Of a stretch of DNA of 64,000 nucleotides, positions 35,436 through 45,634 are shown piece by piece (position 1 is the first letter of the stretch; each line of letters opens with the position of its first letter). The notes under the pieces were generated by a model. That model saw only the letters and a list, made by a program, of their open reading frames with translations. It did not search any database and was not told where the DNA came from. The translations under genes and the position numbers were made by a program. Where the stretch lies: NCBI GenBank assembly GCA_963920635.1, contig OY987299.1, positions 132,491,373 to 132,555,372 of the forward strand, given 5' to 3'. Source of the stretch: Pseudeuparius sepicola. Its lineage: Eukaryota > Arthropoda > Insecta > Coleoptera > Anthribidae.

Positions 35436-35842
35436 CAGCAATCACAAACGCGCAATTTTGAATTACAAATAGTTTCTAGATGGAAAAACTGGACGACAGC
35501 ACCTGTCAGCAGTTTTTTCGAGTTTACCCGCGGCAAAACTTGACAGCTGTTGTATAATAGGTAGTATGTTTTGTAAGCTATGTGTATGCAGAATAATCTG
35601 TTACTCATGAAATAGTCTTGTCAAATACCATTTGGGCATCTAATTATTCCTGTGAAAAAAATAAAAAAAAAACACAATGCTAAGTAATATTTTTTTAACA
35701 AAATGCATTCGTGCAGGTGCAAAAATCCTCGTCTTCGACTCGGATTTTTTTTGTCACCAGCACTCATGCTTCTTGTTAAAACATTACTTAGCAATGTGTT
35801 TTTTCGATTTTTTTTCTGAAAAATTAGATGCCTTGAAGATAT
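35436..35842 (+). repeat. Single relative of the 902-bp tandem unit
   Basis: Matches the tandem unit from CACAAACGCGCAATTTTG onward. Unlike the tandem copies it contains a complete small TIR element (separate entry) where they have only the right half. It therefore represents a form ancestral to the deletion. Confidence 0.8.
35632..35833. mobile_element. 200-bp MITE inside the tandem-unit relative
   Basis: GGCATCTAATTATT with ACACAATGCTAAGTAAT on the left is mirrored by ATTACTTAGCAATGTG and AAATTAGATGCC on the right. The middle contains a CTCGTCTTCGACTCGG hairpin. The tandem units keep the right half (AAATTAGATACC) but have lost most of the left arm. Confidence 0.75.
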
Positions 35843-35979
35843 TACTTACGAAAAAATCAATTTTTGTTTTATGACCGAAACTAGAAAAGATATTTGAACC
35901 AAATGTGGTATACATACGACATGTTGTCATGAAGAGTCAAAACTCCTGCCAGTATCATGCTCACCGGTTGACCAGTGGC

Positions 35980-37414
35980 GTATGTAATTTCACAAGTGCC
36001 GGAAATTTTATCGATAATTTTTTCGAAAGCGCTATTTTGCCTAGAAAGATCACGAGTATAAATTGGTCTTTTATTTTCTGATAAAATCCCGAGAGCGAAG
36101 CTCGAGATATTTTATCTCTGAAAATAAAAGCCCAATTTGTACGAGTGGTTTTGCTAATGGGCAAAATAGTACTTGAGAATAAAATTATTTAGAAAAATTT
36201 CCAGCACGAGTGGTATTTGTCTAGATTATTTCACGAATACGATTTAATAATTTCTGTATTGTTTTTTTCTATGTTTACATTTCCAAAACGACGCATTTTG
36301 AACGAGTTTATTGACAGCTTCGACTGTAGCGTTCGAGTAAACAAACATGACGCTTGGATATCCAAGGGAAATGCGATTATACCTTACACCCTGTTGGCGT
36401 TGGTTTATTTTCTGAATGTGTCATAAATTTAATCGGAGACGGAGGTCTAATAACAAGAATTTAGCAGTGTAAAAGTTATATAAATTCATTGATACAATGC
36501 TTAATAATACCGCAACATAATTTATAAGCTGCAAAATTTAGAACAGTGTGAAACACACAAACTTTAAGAAGTACGTGTTTGTATCGAACAGATTCGCGGT
36601 TGCTAAGCAACGAAGTGATAATTGTACAAGTGGTATTACCGCGATTATTTCCCTCATACTGCTTACATCCAATAAGGTAGGTCCTTCCATAAAAATCCAA
36701 CCAATGATATGCCTCTGCTAGCGATAATTTGCACTAGTGCAATTACCGGTAATTGCACTTGTGCAAATTATCACTTAGTTGCTTAGCAACCGCGAATCTG
36801 TTGGATACAAACACGTACCTACATCTTAAAGTTTGTGTGTTTCACACTGTTCTAAATTATGCAGCTTATAAATTATGTTGCGGTATTATTAAGCATTATA
36901 TCAATAAATTTATATAACTTTTACATTGCTAAATTCTTGATATTTAGACCTCCGCCTCCGTTTAAATTTATGACACATTCAGAAAATAAACCAACGCCGA
37001 CAGGGTGTGGGTATAATCACATTTGCCTTGGATACCCAAGCGTCATGTTTGTTTACTCGAACGCTACAGTCGAAGCTGTCAATAAACTCGTTCAAAATGA
37101 GTCGTCTTGGAAATGTAAACATAGAAAAAATCAATACAGAAATTATTAAATCGTATTCGTGAAATAATCTCGACAAATACCACTCGTGCCGGAAATTTTT
37201 TCTAGAGAATTTTATTCTCAAGCCCTATTTTGCCCATTAGCAAAACCATTCGTACAAATTGGGCTTTTATTTTCAGAGATAAAATCCCTCGAGCTTCGCT
37301 CTCGGGATTTTATCAGAAAATAAAAGCCCAATTTATACTCGTGATCTTTCTAGGCAAAATAGCGCTTTCGAAAAAATTATCGATAAAATTTCTGGCACTA
37401 GTGATATTACATAC
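35980..37414. mobile_element. 1.4-kb palindrome with ~630-bp arms
   Basis: The arms 35980-36612 and 36782-37414 are reverse complements at high identity. The ends are GTATGTAATTTCACAAGTG and CACTAGTGATATTACATAC. Each arm has a further hairpin (CCCGAGAGCGAAGCTCGAG). Frames 36217-36426 (+) and 36979-37221 (-) encode nearly the same peptide because the arms mirror each other. They are not recognised as a protein. The spacer holds a second palindrome around ACTAGTGCAATTACCGGTAA. No TSD found. Confidence 0.88.
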
Positions 37415-37545
37415 GATAATTTGCACTAGCAGAGGCATATGATTGGTTGGATTTTTATGGAAGGAGCTACCTTATTGGATGCAAGCAGTATGAGGGAAAT
37501 AATCGATAAAATTTCCGGCACTTGTGATATTACATACGATAATAC
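37415..37545 (-). repeat. Inverted copy of the palindrome's spacer
   Basis: Positions 37415-37505 are the reverse complement of 36640-36740 (CCAACCAATGATATGCCTC region). They are followed by a second copy of the palindrome's terminal piece (CACTTGTGATATTACATAC). The palindrome and its spacer have thus undergone an extra partial inverted duplication. Confidence 0.75.
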
Positions 37546-37689
37546 CATATTATCAGTGGAGGTGTATCATCATATTCTGACCCCAAAAATTCAAATATAC
37601 GCGTCCAAACCTGCCCCACCGGCCTGGAACCGTTGAAATGTGACCCGCACAGAAACCCCTGCCGAAAAATGAATAAAAAAAATCCTCGC

Positions 37690-37835
37690 CGCAATGTCAG
37701 GTGTGGAATTCGGCCACCCCCCCCCCTACCGCCCCACGCCCCCCCTTTCACAGCGGCATTCCCCACGCCATTCATCAGCCGAAATGAAAAATAATAGTCG
37801 GAACCCGCCGCGTGCCAGCCGCCCGATATTTCAAC
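37690..37835. other. GC-rich patch
   Basis: A C-run-rich segment (CCACCCCCCCCCCTACCGCC) and CG-rich sequence. Frames on both strands are low-complexity. Confidence 0.35.
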
Positions 37836-37965
37836 TTCTCGCCACGGACTTTTTAAAATTGGACGGCAATGGGTCGTCTCTGGTGTTTTGGAAAACGGTA
37901 TGCTGGATTCTAGAGGTTTTTTAAAGTAAACTTGCGAAGGCATTCAAACCATACACATATTTATA

Positions 37966-38604
37966 CAGTGCGGTCCAAAGAGGTCGTAACAAAAATGGGA
38001 AATTTTTTATTGTCGAGATATTTTTTTGTGCATTTAAACTCACTTTTCTTTACCCTTAACCGTAGCTTTTTTTTAAATTTGTGGTGGTGATTATTTGTCA
38101 CCTACCTACTTGTTCCACATAGCTATTGTTATTAAAATAATGTAGATAGTCTCTTCAAAAATCTTAGTAGGTCGGACATTAAAAATTTTGGTGTACCATA
38201 TTGACTTTAGAATTGTTTTCCTATCATCCAAACGTGATATTTTTTAGTTTTTTAGGTTAGTTTAAAGAAAAACTGGACTAACAAGATGCAATTTTTATAT
38301 TTTTTCAAAAATCAAAAATTAATCATTGTCAGAATTTTTGTCTGAAAATTGGCACATATGGGTATAATAAAATTCCAAGCAACTTTTTCAAATAACTTTT
38401 TTGATAAAATCACAAATAAAGCGTATTTTGGCTATTTATTTAATTAAATGTAATTTTTGACAGGTATGTCAAATGACGTCACGACATTTAATGACCTAAT
38501 TTTGAATCTTTTTGGAAGCAGAGATGATCGTCTCAGAGTAGTATCATCTTAGCCCAAAAATAAAAATAAATTCCCTTATGGTTACAACTTTTTGGCGGGC
38601 ACTG
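37966..38604. mobile_element. Mariner-like MITE, diverged
   Basis: Begins CAGTGCGGTCCAAAGAGG after TA. The right end complement GCAGTGCCCGCCAAAAAG matches over about 40 bp, but the right flank is CA, not TA, and the arms are diverged. 639 bp, non-coding, an older copy. Confidence 0.65.
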
Positions 38605-38621
38605 CATATTATATAGGAAAA

Positions 38622-38758
38622 TCGAATTTTTCATATGTTATCCCTAGGGGCCACTCCTAAATTTCCCTTCATTCTACTCAACATCGATGTACTTTTCAAC
38701 CCTCTTCGAGGCTAGTATGCGAAAATGAGGCACCTAAATCTTGCACTAGCTGACGGTC
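38622..38758 (+). mobile_element. Degraded right end of the GACCGTCAG family
   Basis: AATCGAATTTTTCATATG, then CATCGATGTACTTTTCAACC and finally CTGACGGTC match 13285-13417, the right end of the 944-bp fold-back, at reduced identity. The left part is absent. Confidence 0.7.
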
Positions 38759-39411
38759 TCAAATGTCGAGTTGAAGTTTGAGCTTCTGGGGATCAACCCT
38801 GCTTACCAATACCAATAGCTATTTTACGGACTCATTTAAGTCCGTAAAATTATTCTTCTTTTTCGGCCTAGTCCCTAAATGAAGGAATGACATAACAAAA
38901 TTATCAAATAAACAAACTTGATGGATGCTACGATATCAATTTCTAAACCCAAAAATTTCAAAAATTATGGAAAATTTGCAAATTTAAGCGTTCTGAAGAA
39001 TTGTAAAAGCGTATAACAAAAGTTTGAGAGAGTATGACAAAAAATAGTGTTTGTCACACGTACCTACCTAAATGAACTTTTTCAGGACTCATCTGCTATT
39101 CCCGACTCGGCTAACGCTTCGTCCGGAAACAGCAATGATTCGTCCTGGAAAACTTCATTTTAGGTACTTGTAACCAAAATAACTATTTACAGAGACTTTA
39201 TATAGCGAATATATAGAATTTTATTCGATGCCCGTTTGGGACCAAACGAATTAAGTTTAGAGAAAAACTCGAGACCTCTTCTGAGACACACAAATCATAG
39301 AAAAAGATTGAGACAGAAAGTTCAATTTTTTTCGTGGCGTAGCATTTTTCTCAAATAAAAAAATATGTAGCTCAACTCCCATCTTTTACCACAGTTATAT
39401 AATAATATATT

Positions 39412-39520
39412 AAGGTTAAGAAGTGAGCCATTATTTACGGAGCATTTTTATATCCTGAGGCGCGTAGCGCCTCAGGATATAATATGCGAGGAGAGTAATG
39501 GCCTTCTCAACCGAAGTGTA
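39412..39520. mobile_element. Small palindromic MITE with a perfect 14-bp hairpin
   Basis: ATATCCTGAGGCGC (39450-39463) and GCGCCTCAGGATAT (39467-39480) pair perfectly around a GTA loop. The flanks continue as a weaker inverted repeat (GGTTAAGAAGTGAGCCATTA against TAATGGCCTTCTCAACC). Confidence 0.65.
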
Positions 39521-39526
39521 TATAGA

Positions 39527-39735
39527 ATTTTTTTTACTACTAACATTGAAATATTGCCGTATTTTACACATTTAATTAGATTTGAGTTCAGTTGTCAAGC
39601 TGATAAAATGAAACTAATTTTTAAATATCATATAGAAAATTTTTCATTATTTACCTAGGGAGAGAAATATTACTTCTCATTAGAGGAGTGAGGTAAATAA
39701 TGGTGATTTCTCAGGTTAGTAGTAAAAAAAGATTG
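39527..39735. mobile_element. Small TIR element
   Basis: TTTTTTTACTACTAAC and GTTAGTAGTAAAAAAA bound about 205 bp. Near its right side another palindrome, CATTATTTACCT to AGGTAAATAATG (39647-39702), is embedded. A 14-G run follows at 39735-39748. Confidence 0.55.
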
Positions 39736-40507
39736 GGGGGGGGGGGGATTTCTATACACTCTGTATCATATTATTATAACCGTAGCCCCAAACTGTAATT
39801 ATTTTAAACTCTATAACTCGCTGTATTTGGAACTTTTACAAATTAATACGATAATTTTTAAATTTGGCAGTCTGTTGTTTCTATGATAGATGTTTATTTG
39901 TTCGACGTACCATTTTTATTTGGTCGCACAGTAGTCCTAAATTTAGGAAATCCGTGGCTGTCGCCCACGCGCTGCCATCAGAACGAGAACGAGAGTTATG
40001 CATTGCCGGGCCGAAAGCGAAAGTTGGAAAGCTGCGGGCTGCGTTGCCAGATTGCAGGAAGTTGCCTGGAGTGCCGGAAAAACGAAAGTTCTTGAACTCG
40101 TATTGAAGTTTGGTGATTTTATACGGGTTGTCTATTTTTATTTGTGTACAAATCCGGAAAATCTCTATTTTACATATACCTCTAATGATAAAGGGCAGAG
40201 CGGTATTAACAGGGACCCGATTTTTCGCGGAAAATCGCTGGAATTCCAAACAGTCGCACGTTGTACCTATTCGCACTTTGTTGCACACCCAACCACACAA
40301 GAAAATACAACATTTTCTTAAAAAAAGAAAACATGTCAGCTTAGCACAATGCTGTCCCCTCCAAACTACAGATCAGGAACCCAATTTTTAGCACAAATTC
40401 GACGGATTTCTAAAAAACCGCTCCTTATTAGTATTTCCCCTTTGTTACACAGCCCAACTTATAACAAAATTGCCATATTTTTGCAATAAAAACCAGGAAA
40501 ATGAGCA

Positions 40508-40742
40508 GATTTTCACTAGTAATCGCCCTAGTGCTTGAATTATTGCCGGAAATTTTTCGAGTGCAGGAATTTTCTTAAAAAATTCGTGTTAGAGAAAAAT
40601 TTCGGGATATTAATTCAAGAACGTGGGGGATTCGGTAAGAAAATTCTATACCTACACGTAAATTAAACGAAATTATTATCAAAACTTTTGTTGAGTATTT
40701 GTTACAATGTTACATTATAATATAATGACATCTGTCAAAAGA
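40508..40742. repeat. Dispersed repeat (partner at 22797-23060)
   Basis: See the partner. This copy has about 50 bp not in the partner before TTGTTACAATGT, and the partner has a duplicated TTCGTGT segment not found here. Confidence 0.8.
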
Positions 40743-41800
40743 TTTCCGCTGGTAATCATCTCCTGCTGCCTAGAGCAAGTGAGTATATTTACGGAAATTT
40801 TTTGTGTTGCCATGACAACGCAGCAAAAAACGAGCCTCTGATTGGTCAAAAAAGGTAGGTATGGAATTTTCCCAATAAAAACCCGTGTAGGTAAACAAAG
40901 GCAAGTCCTGGTTTGTTTGCCTCTCAGCAGAATGAACTGTCACGTGACGTCACACTTAAATGGTCAATAGGTAGGGTAGGTTAGGTTAGTTGGGTTATCT
41001 TTAAAAATCTTGCTAAATAGAAAGGTTACTAAAGCTGCAGGTTGTAATAATTATTCTATGGTTGTAAAATTTGTAATACAGTAAGTTACAGTTTCAATTG
41101 TTTTCAATTTAAGCGAGTAGGCAGGTAAAATAGGTAGTTCATTTGCGATTTTCATTGGTTTCTAGAATTTTTATTGTTCGAAATGTTTTAACATAACATA
41201 AGCGCGCACCTTTTAGAAATCTTCGTGAAATCCCAGTGCCTACAATACAGGCCAAAAATTATAAGGCACGTTTATGTCTTTAAGTTTAGGAATCCTTGAT
41301 AATACAGCAATTCTAATTTTAAATTTCCAAGTATGAAGAAGTAGGTACCTACACAAACGCCTATGCCACGTTGGTGCATGAACTCAAAAGTTAATTTAAA
41401 TTACAAAATTACTTACCGATGGATTATTATCCTCAAACATTTTAGTTTTGGCGGTCAGGGAAGTGCCACAAGCCGCACAGCTAAGCATAATAACTCGAAA
41501 AAGAATCTAAGTACTACTGACACCTATCACCGTGTCATATATCAAAATATTGTGTCAAAATTTGGTTACTACGATTTTCGTCTCACATATTTTATAATAC
41601 ACATAGAGCTTGAGCTTTGACTCCTTTCTAGGATTCTAGAAATTTAATTTATTTCACAATAATTATTCTTACAGTCCAGATGTAGTGTTTTCTATGATAA
41701 TCGGTATATTACTATTTACTATCTATCAGTGAATGTTCTACACGATTTGTGGTGCCAAACGCTCGCTCAGTCATCTTATATTATATTCTTTTTTTTTTGT

Positions 41801-43063
41801 ATATGTTACAGACCGTATATGAAGATATTAGTCCATATGTATAATAAGAAGCTTGTCCGTCAACACACGGTCTAGTCGGTTTGCAAAAGGACTAGCCCTA
41901 TTATATACGGTCTATCTGAAACTAGACCGTATATCACAAAGAAATTTAAACGAAGACAGAATGTATGTGCAATGTTTTCCGGGCGGTTTCGACGTCCGCC
42001 ATTTCTGAATTACCCAGTCTTTTTTATATAGGCCCATCAAAGAAGGATATTACTTCTTGCTGGTACGTAAGTATTTTGAAGGAAAAAAGGTAATTATTTA
42101 GTATAATGTATAGGTATACCCTACATTTTTTTTCTGCAAAATACATACCAAAAAGAAGGCATATTCTTCTTTAATGGGCATATACAGGGTGATTCAAAAC
42201 TATGCGGCACCCTTTCAGGGGCGTAATTTACTCGTTAAAATAAGACGAAAAGTTCATATCAACATGGATCCAAAAACTCTTCGTTTCGAAGATACAGGGT
42301 GATTAAACTTTGAAAAAAATATCGATTTTTCTTTATACCTTCCAAACCAATAAGAATATTTAAACCAAATTTGGTACAGAATAATACCATCATAGGGTGA
42401 CATAAGAAATGCTAATATCAGGTCGGGAAAGTATCCAGTGGCGGAGGTAAGGGTAATCGGTACCATAAATTAAACAAAAAAATAGTATGGCCCTGTACAC
42501 TACAACAATTTATTATGGGATTGAATAAACAATACAATTTGGAACAAAAAATGCCTCTTTCATTTTTTTCATATCTCTCCCTTTCGCGGAAAGTTGGAGT
42601 TTTCCGATTTGTGGCCTTTTTTCGACTCTTTTTTCGGGTTGAGGTATGTAACTATTATTTGAAGTAAACGAAATAATTTTCAAATGGAATGGCAGCAGGA
42701 GTATGTAATTTTTGTTACTTGTAAGGCGCTAAGGCATAAAAAAATAATTGATTGTTAATCGATATTTTTTTGAAAGTTTAATCACCCTATATTTTCGTAA
42801 CGAAGAGTTTTTGTTAATGTGAACTTTTCGTCTTATATTTACGAGTAAAGTACGCCCCTGAAAGGGTGCCGCATAGTTTTGAATCACCCTGTATAAAAAA
42901 GAAGGGTAATTCACTACGATTGCACATACATCCCGTATGTTAACGGTCTAGTCCGTATATGAAATGCCATGTCATTTACATACGGTCTGCGCCATTTAGG
43001 CCGTATAGATACAGCCTAGACCGTATACATATGGTCTGTTTTCATATACGGGCTGTAACATAT
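41801..43063. mobile_element. Palindromic element with GACCGTATA clusters
   Basis: The ends ATATGTTACAGACCGTATA and TATACGGGCTGTAACATAT match. GACCGTATA or its complement recurs near 41811, 41902, 41924, 42977 and 43018, with near-matches at 41869, 42946, 43000 and 43040. Two later insertions sit in the centre: a small TIR element at about 42034-42183 (ATATAGGCCCATCAAAGAAG) and a mariner-like MITE at 42185-42891. The motif clusters near both ends suggest transposase-binding sites. Confidence 0.65.
42185..42891. mobile_element. Mariner-like MITE with doubled ends
   Basis: CAGGGTGATTCAAAAC to its complement ending at 42891, with TA on both flanks (707 bp). An internal second end, ACAGGGTGATTAAACTTTG, begins 110 bp in at 42294 and is mirrored at about 42770-42790 (AGTTTAATCACCCTATA). 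It aligns with the 17672 element over the first ~120 bp, so the two belong to related families sharing this doubled design. Confidence 0.88.
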
Positions 43064-43398
43064 CCAAAGGAAACAGTTTCTGGCCTTTAAAGCACGGGCG
43101 TAGCCAAGGGGGGGGTTTCGGGGGTTCAAACCCCCTCCGAAATAAGCAAAATATTACCTAATATTATACCGAAAAAATACGAGGAGTGAAGAGTTAAATT
43201 ATTATTACGTTTCAATATATGTAGTAATAGTAGCGCCTAGCGCCATCTTTTGACGAGAGGCAGACGCAGTTGCAGCCGAACTATTTTGTATTGTAGGGAC
43301 ACTTTGCGTTGTTTCTCGATTATTCGCCACGCCCCTCGGTCGAAATGAGCGGAACTTTGTGGAAGTTCGTGGAAGTGTCTGGACGGCTACTGGGCTGC

Positions 43399-43406
43399 TA
43401 TATAAG
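43399..43406 (+). promoter_or_regulatory. TATA box of the hAT transposase promoter
   Basis: TATATAAG in GC-rich context about 120 bp upstream of the first transposase codons; the same octamer is at 60354-60361 in the sister copy. Confidence 0.6.
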
Positions 43407-43519
43407 CGGCGCCGCGGCGCGTGACCGCGCTTACGGCAGTATTGTTCCATGCGAACTCGAAGCGAATAAAAGTGAAAAGTGGTGAACGAATAGTGAAGAG
43501 AATTAAGTATACCGTGTAA

Positions 43520-44059
43520 GTGAGTAATTTTAGTGCGCTGTTATTCGATGACCTTGTTAAGGATAGATACGTGAATCATTATTACTGTCGAAAAATGGAG
43601 GGGAAAAAAGGAAAGGTGATAAACTTAAAGGTATGGACTACTGGAAAAAGTGGTGTAGTCAAGGTCAAGGGGTTTCTAATAAAGAAACAAATTTGGATTT
43701 AGCTATCAAAGCTTCAGCTACCTTGCATGCTGATAAGAAGACTGCCTACCCCGAAATCTAGTTTGGAATGCCTAGATATGTGCGATAAAAACCTTTATCC
43801 TAATATTTACACATTACTACAAATCTTGGCTACCATTTCTGTATCCACTGCTACCCCAGAAAGGTCTTTCTCGAGCCTAAGGAGACTGAAAAACTATTTA
43901 CGAAACACTACAAGTGAAAACAGACTTAATGGTTTGGCTCTAATGAACATTCACTATGGAACAGAAATTCATGCAGATGAAGTAGTGGATATATTAAAAG
44001 AAAAAGCCGAAGATTTCTTCTTTAATGGTTTTAGATTTAGCGCAGAGGAACGAAATTAA
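43520..44059 (+). pseudogene. hAT transposase remnant, copy 1
   Basis: The N-terminal ~80 codons (a KGDKLKGMDYWKKWCSQ region readable near 43620) end at a TAG at about 43760. A one-base change in the A-run near 43605 also breaks the first frame. The second part, open from 43727 to 44059, holds the hAT C-terminal dimerisation domain with PERSFSSLRRLKNYLRNT followed by RLNGLALMNIH. Because the two parts are in different frames and the RNase-H core is gone, this copy cannot encode a working transposase. Confidence 0.85.
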
Positions 44060-44333
44060 TTTATCCATTTCATTTAAAGTTAAGAACTTTATAAATATGT
44101 CGTAGTTTTTCGGATGAATATATAGATATTAAATTTCATGTAAGTATATTTTTGTTGTTTTATTTACTTCTCAAACTAAACCCCCCCAAAAAACTAAATC
44201 CTGGCTACGCCCGTGCTTTAAAGCGTCGCTATCATTTCGATCTCCTTAAAAAGGTGGTCACAGATTTCGACGCAGCCTCGTTACCCGCTACATACCCCTC
44301 GCCTTCCGCGTGCCTACTTATTTAAACATCCCC

Positions 44334-44640
44334 CTACCGCGCCGATAATATATCCCGGGCGGTCCCGGGACAAAGCCGCGATGAAATATTCAGCGGCGCG
44401 GCGGGGACGCGGCAACGCCGCGGCCCGCGACCCGATTCATCCGGGGCGGCCGCGTATCGATCGGGGGGACGCGCGTGCGCGCCGCGCCGCTCGAGATTCG
44501 CAATTATCGGCGCGCGTACAGTTTTCACAAAATTATGCCGATGGCGCGCGCGGCCGCGCCGGCAACGCCGCCGGGCGTTCGCGGGGGTGCCGCGGCGGAT
44601 CCGCCGATTCGAACGGGAAAAAGTGTGCTGGAAGTCGTGG
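44334..44640. other. CpG-rich island beside the hAT copy
   Basis: Extremely CpG-rich sequence of about 300 bp directly following the hAT target site. Open on both strands because stop codons are scarce; the peptides are Ala/Arg/Gly-rich. Candidate unmethylated regulatory island of unknown ownership. Confidence 0.4.
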
Positions 44641-44882
44641 AGACGACGACGCATTTTTTTGCCATTTTATTTACGTAGGAATGTAGAATTGATGAGTAGG
44701 CAATCAACCAATCGCAGTCTAAATTTCTCGGGTGGGTGTTGTTGTCGTGTTTGTAAATCAAGCAGCCCTTGAATTTATTTTATTTCAAATTGTTAGGTAC
44801 CGTGATCTGTCAAGTTACTTTCACCATTTGTGAAAATATCCATTTAGCAAGTATCTATTGCATTTTATAATACTTACATATT

Positions 44883-44910
44883 ATCGTTGACTGATACGTC
44901 AGTCAACGAT
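44883..44910. repeat. Perfect 12-bp hairpin
   Basis: ATCGTTGACTGA and TCAGTCAACGAT pair perfectly around TACG. Isolated; no U-run follows to suggest a terminator, and none would be expected in a eukaryote. Confidence 0.6.
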
Positions 44911-45504
44911 ATTATGTTTATGAGGTAATAAATTGCCTCTGGGGAAAAATCTTACAGCATTCTTTCCACATGACCATAACACTCAATAATATCGTTTCTT
45001 TCGTCAATTGAATAACTATTATAATTATACACCATATTGAAAATCATGCATCAAACTGTTACGGTAGTGACAGTCGTGACAGAATATGCTTAATGTTTGA
45101 TTGGTATTTTTTTTGTTTTCGTATGAAAAAAGCCCTAATTTAAGAGGGGGTTGCCGACAGCGAAAGTGATGTTAGATTTCGTATTTTTTTAAGTTGTATA
45201 GCCTAAAATCTAATAACATTTTACCTGGCAAAAATTTAGTACAAACATCTCTGTCTTCATTTTAATCATCAGATATTAAAAGCATATGCACTGGAATTAT
45301 TATTAAATAAATCTGAAATTTGCTACATGCCTCTGCCGTAATGTCATCAAAATGTTTAAAATCGTTTACAAAATTTCAAACACAAGACTAAGAAAATAAT
45401 AAAATTTAGATAATTTTTTTTAATATACCTATACCACGTTTTTAAAAAGGACTAAAAGTAACATAAAATAATATAAAAAAATGCACTAAAAAGTATAATA
45501 GTTA

Positions 45505-45634
45505 TTTATGTATGTACCAAGGCACTGAAGTTCAACTTTTTATGACTCATCTGGAAATTAGTTGCCGAGGCCTCTGGCCGAGGCAAATATACCACATGCG
45601 TCATAAAAAGAACGTCAGTGCCGAGGTACATATA
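45505..45634. mobile_element. Left part of a split fold-back (18845 family)
   Basis: Contains the GGCACTGAAGTTCAAC palindrome of the 18845-20240 element. It stops at GGTACATATA, where a TA-target element is inserted, and the family resumes at 46829 with TATATTTTTTTGAAATCGG. Joining the two sides restores the family sequence, proving the nested insertion. Confidence 0.85.

Larger units (their letters stand above)
43093..44215 (+). mobile_element. Deleted hAT transposon, copy 1
   Basis: TIRs CACGGGCGTAGCC and GGCTACGCCCGTG with a perfect 8-bp TSD CTTTAAAG (43085-43092 and 44216-44223). 1123 bp. A TATA box (TATATAAG, 43399-43406) stands before the remaining coding region. The internal junction is identical to the copy at 60044-61157, so the family spread after the deletion. 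Confidence 0.95.

Noticed and set aside
36217..36426. Nearly identical peptides encoded at 36217-36426 (+) and 36979-37221 (-)
   Set aside because: The similarity follows from the palindrome arms. The peptide is not recognised and the reverse strand is equally open.
36979..37010. ACAGGGTGTGGG inside the palindrome as a mariner end
   Set aside because: Lies within an arm, is not next to a TA with a partner end, and its mirror copy (CACCCTGTTGGC near 36387) follows from the palindrome.
40974..40997. TTAGG-like telomeric tract
   Set aside because: Only two or three imperfect units; too short for telomere or interstitial telomeric DNA.
44334..44686. Overlapping ~100-codon frames on both strands
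   Set aside because: Same compositional effect in an extreme CpG island; both strands and several frames are open with Ala/Arg-rich peptides.
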